In this document: piece by piece, positions 44,261 to 52,642 of the stretch
How the letters are laid out: every line of letters begins with the position of its first letter
Numbering within the stretch: position 1 is the first letter of the stretch
Assembly: GCA_040752595.1 (NCBI GenBank)
Contig: JBFMGX010000050.1
Coordinates: 2,149 to 66,148, forward strand
DNA: 64,000 nt
Reading direction: 5' to 3'
Source of the DNA: Candidatus Zixiibacteriota bacterium
GTDB taxonomy: Bacteria > Zixibacteria > MSB-5A5 > WJJR01
Notes under the pieces: generated by a model
What the model saw: the letters and a program-made list of their open reading frames with translations, nothing else
What the model was told of the DNA's origin: nothing
The model's database searches: none
Program-made: the position numbers and the translations under genes

Positions 44261-45046
44261 TTACTTTCCTTTGAACTGCGCGGGCCGCTTTTCCAGGAAC
44301 GCCCCGCACCCCTCGGTCTTGTCCTCGGTCGCGCACACAACGCCGAACTGGGTCGCCTCGTACGCCAGCCCGCTGTCCAGATCGATGTCCATGCCGCGAT
44401 TGATGGCGTCTTTGGCAATAGCAACGGCGATCGGCCCCTTGGCGGCGATCTTCTGGGCCATCTCCCGTGCCCGGTCCATCAACTCGGCGGCGGGGTAGAT
44501 CTCATCGACCAGGCCGATGCGGTGCGCCTCGGCGGCGCCAATCATATCGCCGGTGAGAATCAACTGCTTGGCCTTGCCCCGTCCGACCAGACGCGGCAGC
44601 CGTTGTGTGCCGCCATAGCCGGGGATGATTCCCAAGTTCACCTCGGGCTGGCCCAATCGCGCCGTGTCGGCGGCCAGACGGATGTCGCAGGCCATCGCCA
44701 GCTCACAGCCGCCACCCAGAGCGAAGCCATTGATGGCGGCGATCACAATCAGGCGCGAGGTTTCGATGCGCTTGGTGAGCGCCTGGCCGGTCGTGATCTT
44801 GGTGATGCCGCGGAAGACATCACAGGCCTTCAACTCGCCGATGTCGGCCCCGGCGACAAAGGCCTTCGGACCCGCGCCGGTGAGAATGACGACGCGGATC
44901 GTCGCGTCGGCCGACAACGCCGCAAAGGCGGAGTCGAGCTCCGCAATCGTCTGATCATTGAGTGCGTTGAGCACCGCGGAGCGGTTGATCGTGACCGTCG
45001 CCAGAGGCGGGGCGCTGTCGATCAGCAGGGTTTCATAGTCAGCCAT
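44261..45046 (-). CDS. Enoyl-CoA hydratase (crotonase family)
   Basis: A 261-residue crotonase hydrating enoyl-CoA to 3-hydroxyacyl-CoA. Oxyanion-hole segments FVAGADIGEL and NGFALGGGCELAMACD, and the second catalytic Glu in QPEVNLGIIPGYGGTQRL, are all present. The start at MADYETLLID follows GGGAGA nine bases upstream. It lies between the dehydrogenases of the same pathway; spacing is filled by palindromic repeats. Confidence 0.95.
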   Translation of the reverse strand: MADYETLLIDSAPPLATVTINRSAVLNALNDQTIAELDSAFAALSADATIRVVILTGAGPKAFVAGADIGELKACDVFRGITKITTGQALTKRIETSRLIVIAAINGFALGGGCELAMACDIRLAADTARLGQPEVNLGIIPGYGGTQRLPRLVGRGKAKQLILTGDMIGAAEAHRIGLVDEIYPAAELMDRAREMAQKIAAKGPIAVAIAKDAINRGMDIDLDSGLAYEATQFGVVCATEDKTEGCGAFLEKRPAQFKGK

Positions 45047-45076
45047 AATCCAAAATCTCCCATCACCACAGGGAAA

Positions 45077-45096
45077 CAAGGGGCTTAAGCCCCTTG
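45077..45096. repeat. CAAGGGGCTTAAGCCCCTTG palindrome
   Basis: A perfect 20-base palindrome identical to the copies at 44100 and 46768, between the hydratase and hydroxyacyl-CoA dehydrogenase genes. Confidence 0.9.
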
Positions 45097-45133
45097 TCCG
45101 CGATCGCGTGCGGTTCTGTCCGAAGAGGATCTA

Positions 45134-45991
45134 TCACTTCGCCGGGTACTCATAGAACCCGCGTCCGGACTTCTTGCCGAGATATCCCGCTTGTACCAGC
45201 CGGCGCAACAGCGGCGGCGCGGCGCAACGGGCGTCCTTGAATTCCATGAACATGATGTCGGCGATGTACAGGGTCGTGTCGAGACCGATGAAGTCGGTCA
45301 ACGCCAGAGGGCCCATCGGGTGCCCGCACCCAAGCATCATGCCGTTGTCGATGTCCTCGCGGGTGGCGACCCCGGACTCATAGGCACGGATGGCGTCCAA
45401 GAGATAGGGGATCAACAGACGGTTGACGATGAATCCGGGGGAGTCCTTGGCGGTCACGACCGTCTTGCCCACCGACTCCGCAAACTCCCGCGCCGCGCGG
45501 TAGGTCTCATCCGACGTGTCGATGGTGCGGACGACTTCGACCAGCTTCATCATCGGTACGGGATTGAAGAAGTGCAGGCCGCAGCAGCGGTCGGGGCGTT
45601 TGGTCGCGGCGGCCATGTCGCCGATCGACAACGAGGACGTATTCGAGGCGAAGACCGTCGCCGGGCCGCACAGAGCATCGAGTTCGCGGAAGATCTTCAC
45701 TTTCTCATCGAAGTTCTCAATGGCGGCCTCGATCACAAGGTCGCAGTCCTTCATTTCATTCAAGGCCGTCGTCCCGGAGATGCGTTTCAACGCGGCATCG
45801 CGATCGGCGGCGCTCAGCTTCTGTTTTTCCACAAACTTCGCCAGTGAGCCCTCGATGCGCTTGAAGCCGCGCTCGAAGAGGTCCATGGTCACTTCGCGGA
45901 TCTTCACATCGTAGCCGGATTGCGCCGCCGCCTGCGCGATCCCGGAACCCATCTGACCGCAGCCGACAATCCCGATTTTGCGTATCGCCAT
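45134..45991 (-). CDS. 3-hydroxybutyryl/3-hydroxyacyl-CoA dehydrogenase
   Basis: A 285-residue enzyme oxidising 3-hydroxyacyl-CoA with NAD(P). N-terminal Rossmann motif GIVGCGQMGSGIAQ, then FASNTSSLSI, HFFNPVPMMKLVEVV with the catalytic His, and KDSPGFIVNRLL. Single-domain-pair length matches Hbd/PaaH. AAGGAG lies nine bases before the ATG. It heads the minus-strand beta-oxidation group. Confidence 0.95.
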   Translation of the reverse strand: MAIRKIGIVGCGQMGSGIAQAAAQSGYDVKIREVTMDLFERGFKRIEGSLAKFVEKQKLSAADRDAALKRISGTTALNEMKDCDLVIEAAIENFDEKVKIFRELDALCGPATVFASNTSSLSIGDMAAATKRPDRCCGLHFFNPVPMMKLVEVVRTIDTSDETYRAAREFAESVGKTVVTAKDSPGFIVNRLLIPYLLDAIRAYESGVATREDIDNGMMLGCGHPMGPLALTDFIGLDTTLYIADIMFMEFKDARCAAPPLLRRLVQAGYLGKKSGRGFYEYPAK

Positions 45992-46178
45992 CTGTGCCGC
46001 TCCTTTTGTCGATTCGTGTGCCCAGCGCCGACCGTCCGACCGGCACCAAGACACGCCATGATACAAAATTCGCGAGCTTTGGTGCGAGTTTAGTTGCTGG
46101 CGGAGGATGGCCTCTGCCGGCGGCCCACGCCATGGGGCCGTGGTCCAACCGTGCCGTGAACTGCCGGATCGGCTCGGA

Positions 46179-46742
46179 CTACTTCCTCCGATACTTCCCC
46201 ATCAACTGCGCCTCGGCCAGGATGTGCTTGTCCATCGCCCCCAGGAGATCGGCCTTGGTCACGCGCCCCGTGAGATTCAACGCGGTGTCCAGCGCGTAGA
46301 GCTTGAAGTAATAGCGGTGCGTTCCTCCGGGTGGGCAGGGGCCGCCATAACCGACCTTGCGGAAATCATTGGTTCCCTGCCACGTTCCATTCGGGAGAGT
46401 CGAATCCGGCGGTACTTTTTCCGGTAGACCGGCGGAATCGGGCGGGACGTTGAAGATCACCCAGTGGACCCAGGTTCCCGCCGGCGCATCGGGGTCGTCA
46501 CAGATCAGCGCCAGACTCTTCGCTTCCTTGGGTACACCGTTCCAAGACAGCGGCGGCGAGATGTCGGCGCCGTCACAGGTGTACTTCGCCGGAATCATGC
46601 CGCCTTCGGTGAAGGCGGTGCTGGTGATGGTGAGGAGCATCTGCTTACCTCCCTTGGTCGACTTTGCCGGGTCATCTGTCGCCCGGCAGGCCACTACGGC
46701 AACCATCAGCGTGAGCCACAAACAGGCAATGCGTCGTGCCAT
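46179..46742 (-). CDS. YbhB/YbcL-family (PEBP) lipoprotein
   Basis: A 187-residue phosphatidylethanolamine-binding-protein-like protein of the bacterial Raf-kinase-inhibitor-like group. The signal has lipobox VVAC, then IPAKYTCDGADISPPLSWNG, DDPDAPAGTWVHWVIFNVP and GYGGPCPPGGTHRYYFKLYA, the ligand-site motifs. Periplasmic, lipid-anchored; ligand unknown. GGGAGG precedes the ATG. It follows the hydroxyacyl-CoA dehydrogenase region without clear linkage. Confidence 0.93.
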   Translation of the reverse strand: MARRIACLWLTLMVAVVACRATDDPAKSTKGGKQMLLTITSTAFTEGGMIPAKYTCDGADISPPLSWNGVPKEAKSLALICDDPDAPAGTWVHWVIFNVPPDSAGLPEKVPPDSTLPNGTWQGTNDFRKVGYGGPCPPGGTHRYYFKLYALDTALNLTGRVTKADLLGAMDKHILAEAQLMGKYRRK

Positions 46743-46767
46743 GTGTCCCCCCTCCCTCACGAGCAGG

Positions 46768-46787
46768 CAAGGGGCTTAAGCCCCTTG
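46768..46787. repeat. CAAGGGGCTTAAGCCCCTTG palindrome
   Basis: A third perfect copy, just upstream of the PEBP lipoprotein gene. Confidence 0.9.
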
Positions 46788-46840
46788 TTCACCGGTATTG
46801 TGCCGAACGCGGTCGTCTTGCGCACAGTTATGCAACGCCC

Positions 46841-48097
46841 CTATTTCTTCTTGCGCGTATCCACCGGCGAGCTGCGGGGGACTTCGACCGGATGTCGGAA
46901 TGCCTGCGGCCCGCCGTAGATGCCGATGTCGCACGGCGACCCATCGGTGTCATTCAGTTCGAGGTTGCCTTTGTCGATTAGGGGTGACCCCGCTTGGGGC
47001 ATGAAGGTCAATGAGTCCCACATCGGATCGGCGTGGACATTGCCGTATTCATCGGTGTAGTCGGGCATATCGCGCCAGTCACCTTCGACATTGTCCCAGA
47101 GGACATTGTTGGTCATCGGGAATTGGATCGGATGGCCGTAATTCCACACGCCGACACGCGGGCAGACCCATTGCTCGCGCCAGCCGTTCTTCACGAAGAC
47201 GTTGTTGGTCAGCCGCCCGTGCACATCCGGTCCCCACAGGCCGAAACCACAATTGCCGCATTGGTAGACGATGTTGTTGGCACAATCCATGTATGAGGTT
47301 CCGGTGGCGATGAGTCCCCAGCCGAGCAGATTGAACACGATGTTGTTCTTGCAGACGACGCGGGTGGCGCCGAAGGAGCCGATCCCCTTCCAGAATCCCG
47401 AGACCCGGTTGCGCAGGACGGTCGCCGTGGCATCCCAGGTGATCCCGATCCCCGCGCCGCGGCCACCGGCGATCTCATTGTCGGCGATGTAGGCAGTGGC
47501 GCCGCGGTAGAGCGCGATCCCATCCCAGGTGTTGTTGGTGATGCGGTTGTCGATGATGAACAGCTCCGCGCCTTCGCGTCCCATCACGCCGCCGATGCCG
47601 ACGATGATCGAATCGGGGTACTCCGTGTTGTCCCGAATCCAGCAGTTCTCGACCACGAGACGCGTATGGCGCGCGACAATTCCGGCATCGGTCGCCATGC
47701 CGCAGGTGTCGCGTATGCCACCGGTGATCGCCAGATGGGAGATCCCCGATGTCCCGGCGTTGTCGAAGAAGACGCCATACCCCGCCTTGGTCACGAGGAT
47801 CGTCTTATCGGCACCGGCGCCGACGATCCACAGCGACTTGTCTTTCACATGGAATCCATGTGACGCCCGGTGCTTGGTCCGCTGGTCCTGGCAATTGCCG
47901 CAGAGGGAGTCGACGAATTCGACCGGTTTGGCTTCATAGGTGCCGGGTGCGAGAAGAATCGTGTCGCCTGTTACGGCATGTTCAAGCGCCGATTGCAGGT
48001 CACCAGAAATGTGGGTTGTCTTGGACTGCCCATCGGGCGGGTAGATGAGAATCCACAGGAGCCCGACAATCATGCCGACTGCGGTTCGCAATGTCAT
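46841..48097 (-). CDS. Secreted right-handed beta-helix (pectate-lyase-like/NosD-type) protein
   Basis: A 418-residue protein with a signal sequence (MIVGLLWILIYPP), then an opening 'ISGDLQSALEHAVTGDTILL' and 'APGTYEAKPV', followed by regularly spaced N-N-x-(I/V) turns (DNRITNNTWDGIALYRG, then KNNIVFNLLGWGL, NNVFVKNGW). This is a parallel beta-helix, usually carbohydrate-binding or -cleaving. Catalytic residues cannot be assigned. The last residues are basic (TRKKK). CGGAGGT precedes the ATG. Confidence 0.9.
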   Translation of the reverse strand: MTLRTAVGMIVGLLWILIYPPDGQSKTTHISGDLQSALEHAVTGDTILLAPGTYEAKPVEFVDSLCGNCQDQRTKHRASHGFHVKDKSLWIVGAGADKTILVTKAGYGVFFDNAGTSGISHLAITGGIRDTCGMATDAGIVARHTRLVVENCWIRDNTEYPDSIIVGIGGVMGREGAELFIIDNRITNNTWDGIALYRGATAYIADNEIAGGRGAGIGITWDATATVLRNRVSGFWKGIGSFGATRVVCKNNIVFNLLGWGLIATGTSYMDCANNIVYQCGNCGFGLWGPDVHGRLTNNVFVKNGWREQWVCPRVGVWNYGHPIQFPMTNNVLWDNVEGDWRDMPDYTDEYGNVHADPMWDSLTFMPQAGSPLIDKGNLELNDTDGSPCDIGIYGGPQAFRHPVEVPRSSPVDTRKKK

Positions 48098-48160
48098 GCC
48101 GACCTCCGTTCTGTCGAGCGTACTCAGTGCCCCACCCGCAGGGGGGGGAGGTCTTTCATT

Positions 48161-49372
48161 CTACGCCCCGAACTTGGCCAGTTTCTGCGCATGCGCCAAT
48201 GCCAGTGGCAGCAGGTGACGCATCGGCAGATGTCCCAGCCCCCCGCATTGACAGGCGCGCTCACCGAACGTCGGTGCATTGTCCGGACGGACCGTGCCGG
48301 GCGCATAGAGCAGCGCCGGGACCGGATGCCACGAGTGCGATTTCAGCGCCGCCGGCGTCGAATGATCACCAGTGATCACGAGCACATCGGGTTTCGATTT
48401 CATCAGGACCGGCAGATGCCGGTCGACCTCTTCGATGACCGAGACCTTGCGGTCGTAATCGCCGTCTTCACCTGCCTTGTCGGTGTATTTGATGTGCACA
48501 AATAGATAGTCGAACGAGGCGGGAACCGCTGCCGCGGCGGCCATGGTGGCGGCGAGGTCGCCCGGCGGATCGAGGACGGTCATACCGACCAGACGGGCGA
48601 TGCCGCGGTACATTGGATAGGTCGCAACGGCGGCGGCGTTGATTGGGAAGCGCTCGCCGATCTTGGGAATCGGCGGCCGCTTGTCGATGCCCCGTAGCAA
48701 CAGACCATTGGCCCTCGGTTCATCCTTCAGTGCTGCTTCGGCGGCGGCGACAAACTGGTCGAGAATCTTGGCGGTTGGTTGCGATTCGTTGTCCAGCGCC
48801 TGTGCCGGCAGCGGCGTCACGCCCTCTTTTTGAGGATCGGTATCGTTCACCCGGCCGCCAAGGTTACCGCCGCGCAGAACGACCAATCCGCGATGCTCCG
48901 AGACACTGCGCACGATCACTTCAACCGGGCCGGGAATGCGCACCATCGCGTTGAGTCTGTCCACCAAGCGCCGGTTGACGTCGTCGCCGATCCGTCCGGC
49001 ACGGCGGTCGGTGATGCGGCGTTGCGCATCCAGCGTGCAGAAGTTGAATCGAGCGGCAATGTCGTCATCGCCGAGCGGGAAGTCGATCCCCAATGCCTCC
49101 AGGACGCCGCGTCCGATCAGGTGGTTGCGTGGGTCATAGCCGAACAACCCGAGATGCCCCGGTCCCGAGCCGGGGGTGATCGCCGGTTCGACCGGATCGA
49201 ATAGGCCGGTCGTCGCCTGCGGCAGCAACGCGTCGATGTTCGGTTTGCGCGCCGCCTCCAACGGTGTTCGTGTGTGCGCGCCAAAGGGAATGTCACCCAG
49301 ACCATCCATCACCAGGAACACAATGCGTCGGTCGTTCTTGACCCCCAGTTGCTCGGCCAGATGTTCACTCAT
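48161..49372 (-). CDS. apgM: 2,3-bisphosphoglycerate-independent phosphoglycerate mutase, archaeal type
   Basis: A 403-residue alkaline-phosphatase-superfamily enzyme interconverting 3- and 2-phosphoglycerate. Metal and nucleophile positions are visible: FLVMDGLGD, TPGSGPGHLGLFGYDP (Ser nucleophile region) and VITGDHSTP, plus HSWHPVP. Length and order match ApgM and not the roughly 510-aa GpmI. AAGGAGG precedes the ATG. No other glycolytic genes are adjacent. Confidence 0.94.
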   Translation of the reverse strand: MSEHLAEQLGVKNDRRIVFLVMDGLGDIPFGAHTRTPLEAARKPNIDALLPQATTGLFDPVEPAITPGSGPGHLGLFGYDPRNHLIGRGVLEALGIDFPLGDDDIAARFNFCTLDAQRRITDRRAGRIGDDVNRRLVDRLNAMVRIPGPVEVIVRSVSEHRGLVVLRGGNLGGRVNDTDPQKEGVTPLPAQALDNESQPTAKILDQFVAAAEAALKDEPRANGLLLRGIDKRPPIPKIGERFPINAAAVATYPMYRGIARLVGMTVLDPPGDLAATMAAAAAVPASFDYLFVHIKYTDKAGEDGDYDRKVSVIEEVDRHLPVLMKSKPDVLVITGDHSTPAALKSHSWHPVPALLYAPGTVRPDNAPTFGERACQCGGLGHLPMRHLLPLALAHAQKLAKFGA

Positions 49373-49512
49373 GCCTTTGGCCTCCTTGGTTTGCCCGGTC
49401 GATCATAGTCGAAATCGGCGTAGTCGGCCAGCGGAATCTCGGCTATACTGAGTCCCAGCGGGAGACGTGCGTGCCCGCATGCCGGACTGGACGAACCGGG
49501 AGCGACAAGACG

Positions 49513-49935
49513 ATGGAGCGCTGGGTCGTGTTGGCGATCGTGGCGGGGGGCCTGGCGGGACTCTACCACGTGTTCACCAAACTGGCGGCGGGGAGAATCC
49601 CCGATGTCACGGCGGCATTCTGGCTGGAGGCGACGGCGATCATCGTCCTGGGGATATACCTCTCGGTCATCCGGGAGCAACCGTGGGGGCCCGCTGTCTC
49701 GCGCCCGGGGTTGGTGTATGCGGTGGCGGGAGGCATCTGCGTGGCCATCGCCGGCGTCCTCGGATTCGTCGTCTACCGCCAGGGGATGCTGTCGGTCGCG
49801 GCGCCGATCTTCGTCATGGGTTCGGTCCTCGTGCCGGTAATTGTGGGCATTGCTCTGCTGCACGAGCCGGTGACCTGGACCCGCGCCCTCGGCGTGGGTT
49901 TGGCCATCGTGTCCACCTGGCTGCTGTTGCGGTGA
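49513..49935 (+). CDS. Short EamA/DMT-type membrane protein
   Basis: A 140-residue protein with five predicted helices forming a single EamA repeat (full DMT transporters have two). C-terminal EPVTWTRALGVGLAIVSTWL is the typical EamA ending. Likely works as a homodimer or pairs with another half-transporter; substrate unknown. It diverges from apgM; ATG after GGGAGCGAC. Confidence 0.85.
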   Translation: MERWVVLAIVAGGLAGLYHVFTKLAAGRIPDVTAAFWLEATAIIVLGIYLSVIREQPWGPAVSRPGLVYAVAGGICVAIAGVLGFVVYRQGMLSVAAPIFVMGSVLVPVIVGIALLHEPVTWTRALGVGLAIVSTWLLLR

Positions 49936-50026
49936 GGATTCCGTTGTTGTCGTGTAGGGGTGCATCGTGATGCGCCCGCGGGCCGTTCGCGAACGGTCCC
50001 TACATGTGCGGGTCCATGTCGAGGAC

Positions 50027-50074
50027 AGGGGGCTTGTAGCCGCCTGTGGTGGGTGCGGAGCACCCACCCTACGA
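50027..50074. repeat. GGTGGGTGC palindromic repeat, forming the leader of the glycosylase gene
   Basis: CAGGGGGC with a diverged right arm, then GGTGGGTGC/GCACCCACC and CCTAC at 50049-50074, ending four bases before the next start codon. Confidence 0.75.
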
Positions 50075-50078
50075 ATCC

Positions 50079-51164
50079 ATGTCGGCAATCGCGTCCCCCG
50101 ATAACCGTGCCCTCTACACACGGCTGCGCCGCTGGTTTGGGCGTCATGCACGAACGTTGCCGTGGCGCGGTGAGACCGACCCCTACCGTATCTGGGTCTC
50201 TGAGATCCTCTTGGTCCAGACGACAGCTACAGTGGCGATGAAGCGCTACCTTCGGTTTCTGCAGCGGTTTCCCACATTGGCGTCGCTGTCGCGGGCCCCG
50301 TTGGGCAATGTAATGAAGGAATGGGAGGGACTGGGCTACTATCATCGCGCCCGCCATTTGCACCGCGCGGCGCGTCTGATCCAGACAGAACACGGCGGCT
50401 TGTTCCCGTCGACCGACACGGCGATTCGCGCCCTTCCCGGCGTCGGCGACTACGTGGCGGCGGCCATTATGAATTTCTGCTTCGGGAGACGGATTCCCCC
50501 GATCGACGCCAATGTGGCGCGGGTGGCGGCGCGTTTGTTCGCCATTCGCGGCGATGTGCGTTCGGGCGCAGTCCGCACGGCGATCCGCCGTCGATTGGAG
50601 CGGCTGATGACGATCGGGCGCGGGGCGCTCTGGACCGATGCGTTGATTGAAGTTGGCGCGTTGGTCTGTCTGCCGCGCCATCCGCGTTGTGGTGAATGCC
50701 CCTTGCGTGCAGACTGCCGCGCGCGGCACGTGGGGGACCCGACTGGGTATGGTCTGCCGCCGGGGCGACCGTTACGCCGCCATGTCAATGTCGCCTGCGG
50801 CATCATCCGCCGCGCCGACGGACGCATTCTGATTGCCCAGCGGCCGGAGGACGGGCTTCTCCCCGGGCTGTGGGAATTCCCCGGCGGCAAGCGCCAAGGG
50901 AACGAGTCGCTGGCCGAGACGTGCCGTCGTGAGATTCGCGAGGAATTGGGAATCACCGTGGCCGTCGGGGTCAAGCGCATGGTGATTCCCCATGCCTACA
51001 GCCACTACAATGTCAGACTGCATGTCTTTGAGTGCCGCTATCTGTCGGGCATCCCGCGCCCCCTGGGCTGCCAGCGTTTTCGTTGGGTCCGGCTCGGAGA
51101 GCTGGCCCGGTTGGCGTTTCCGGCGGCCAACCGGCAGATCATCGAGGCCATCATGGCCGGCTAA
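50079..51164 (+). CDS. mutY: MutY/MIG-type DNA glycosylase with C-terminal Nudix domain
   Basis: A 361-residue base-excision-repair enzyme. HhH-GPD domain with Glu42 (WVSEILL), LPGVGDYVAAAI and catalytic Asp143 (IDANVAR); iron-sulfur cluster C-x6-C-x2-C-x5-C near residues 199-215; C-terminal Nudix-like 8-oxoG-recognition domain (about 230-355, GGKRQGNESLAETCRREIRE). Two positions differ from adenine-specific MutY: LQQT is LVQT, and the Ser after GVGR is Tyr125 (GDYV), as in thymine-specific MIG enzymes. Specificity may therefore be mixed or for G:T mismatches. The ribosome site is replaced by a palindromic repeat. Confidence 0.88.
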   Translation: MSAIASPDNRALYTRLRRWFGRHARTLPWRGETDPYRIWVSEILLVQTTATVAMKRYLRFLQRFPTLASLSRAPLGNVMKEWEGLGYYHRARHLHRAARLIQTEHGGLFPSTDTAIRALPGVGDYVAAAIMNFCFGRRIPPIDANVARVAARLFAIRGDVRSGAVRTAIRRRLERLMTIGRGALWTDALIEVGALVCLPRHPRCGECPLRADCRARHVGDPTGYGLPPGRPLRRHVNVACGIIRRADGRILIAQRPEDGLLPGLWEFPGGKRQGNESLAETCRREIREELGITVAVGVKRMVIPHAYSHYNVRLHVFECRYLSGIPRPLGCQRFRWVRLGELARLAFPAANRQIIEAIMAG

Positions 51165-52642
51165 CGGAACATCTCTGCGGCCTTGACGATCCGCATGTTC
51201 TGAACCTGCCACGCGGGGCGGTACGACAGGTAGCGTTGATCCTGTGCGCGGATTCGCTCCCGATCGACGCCGGGCGGGTATGCGAGCGTGAGTTGTCCGT
51301 TCAGAAGTTGCGTCGCGAACGCCTGGCCATCGGGGACAATCGCGACGATCTGCAGCGTGCGTGGGTCGAGTGACTCTGAGGCGGCGCGATGCAGATCGGC
51401 GGCGGTGAGTTGCGCCATGCGGTCGGCAGTGTGTTCCGACCAGCGGGGCTTGCCAAGCCAGAGGTCGCACAAGCCGACGCGCATCCGCTCGACCGCCTGA
51501 CCGTCCGGCCACGGGGCGTTGCCGATAACGAATGAGCACGCCTTCTTGATGTCATCCCGTGCCAACCCCTGCCCAAACAGATCCGTCAACTCCCGCACCA
51601 CGATGTTGAGCACGAAGGCCAGATTCGTCGTTCGGGTCTGAGTGCCGAGGAACATGTAGTTCTGCTGGCGGGGAAAGGTCTCATCCGCCCATCCGATCCC
51701 GGTTGCCAACGGCCGATGTTCCACTGTGGCGAACACGCCGGCGGACAGCTTTCGGTCGAGTCGCAGCAGCCGGTCGAGACCGGACTTCGAGACGTCGCGG
51801 GCGGCGAGAAGGGCGATGTCAATCTGCAGGGGAAGGAACTCCCAATCGCCCCGCCGGCAGTCGATCGACCGACCCAGTGCCACTGTGGACCATTCCCGTC
51901 CCGGCCTCTCGATCATGGTGATTGACAGTCCAGCGGAGGACGAGTCCGGAAGCAGCGGGAGTTGCAGTCGTTTTCCACCCGGAAGTGCGCGGAGATCCTT
52001 CTGGAGCACTCCAGCGGCCTTGGACGGTATCTTTCCCGCCAGTCCGAGCACGTAATTGCCTTTCGTGTAGTGCTTCCGCCAGAATCGCCGTGCGTCGGCG
52101 ACCGTCAGGGTGCGAATCGTGCTATCGAATCCTTCCGGCGGGTGCCCATACGGGTGATGGCGATAGAGATAGTACTGCAGCGCCGCCTGGGAGAGGGCCA
52201 GATCATCAGAACGCACGCTGTCGAGAGCGGCGAGTTGGCGTTCGATGAGACGTTGGGCATCGAGTGATTCAAGGCGCGGGTGGGACAGGAGTTCGACGAG
52301 CCGTTGGGAGTATTCCGGCCAGGCCGCGGCCGGGCATTGTCCGTCGAAGACGGCGACATCGCGATCCACCAACACGCGAATGCCAGAGGGGCACGACGAG
52401 TCCGCGATCAGTGCCGATGCGGTGAAGTGGGCCAGACCCTCCTTCCCCGGTGGATCGAACGCCGACCCGGCACCGAAGATCAGCCGCACCCAGATGGTGT
52501 CGGTGGCGGGATCGGGCACGACCACGACGGGGCCCTGTGCATCTCCATGCGCCCGATCGATGGGAACCGCCAGCAACGTGATCGCGAGAGCGGCGAGGCG
52601 AACTCGCCGGCAGCCGGATGGTCTCAGAGATGCCACGTTCAC
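51161..52642 (-). CDS. M16-family peptidase homologue lacking the zinc motif
   Basis: A 493-residue exported protein (signal near residues 13-33) with the two-lobed M16 fold: WVRLIFGAGSAFDPPGKEGL, then RFWRKHYTKGNYVLGLAG. The active-site HxxEH is degenerate: AHFTAS stands where active enzymes have AHFLEH, keeping only the first His. It is probably non-catalytic, like the partner subunit of heterodimeric M16 proteases, but no active partner lies nearby. A GTG start overlaps the stop of the GNAT-like gene by four bases, and the gene's own stop overlaps the convergent glycosylase stop. Confidence 0.85.
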   Translation of the reverse strand: MNVASLRPSGCRRVRLAALAITLLAVPIDRAHGDAQGPVVVVPDPATDTIWVRLIFGAGSAFDPPGKEGLAHFTASALIADSSCPSGIRVLVDRDVAVFDGQCPAAAWPEYSQRLVELLSHPRLESLDAQRLIERQLAALDSVRSDDLALSQAALQYYLYRHHPYGHPPEGFDSTIRTLTVADARRFWRKHYTKGNYVLGLAGKIPSKAAGVLQKDLRALPGGKRLQLPLLPDSSSAGLSITMIERPGREWSTVALGRSIDCRRGDWEFLPLQIDIALLAARDVSKSGLDRLLRLDRKLSAGVFATVEHRPLATGIGWADETFPRQQNYMFLGTQTRTTNLAFVLNIVVRELTDLFGQGLARDDIKKACSFVIGNAPWPDGQAVERMRVGLCDLWLGKPRWSEHTADRMAQLTAADLHRAASESLDPRTLQIVAIVPDGQAFATQLLNGQLTLAYPPGVDRERIRAQDQRYLSYRPAWQVQNMRIVKAAEMFR

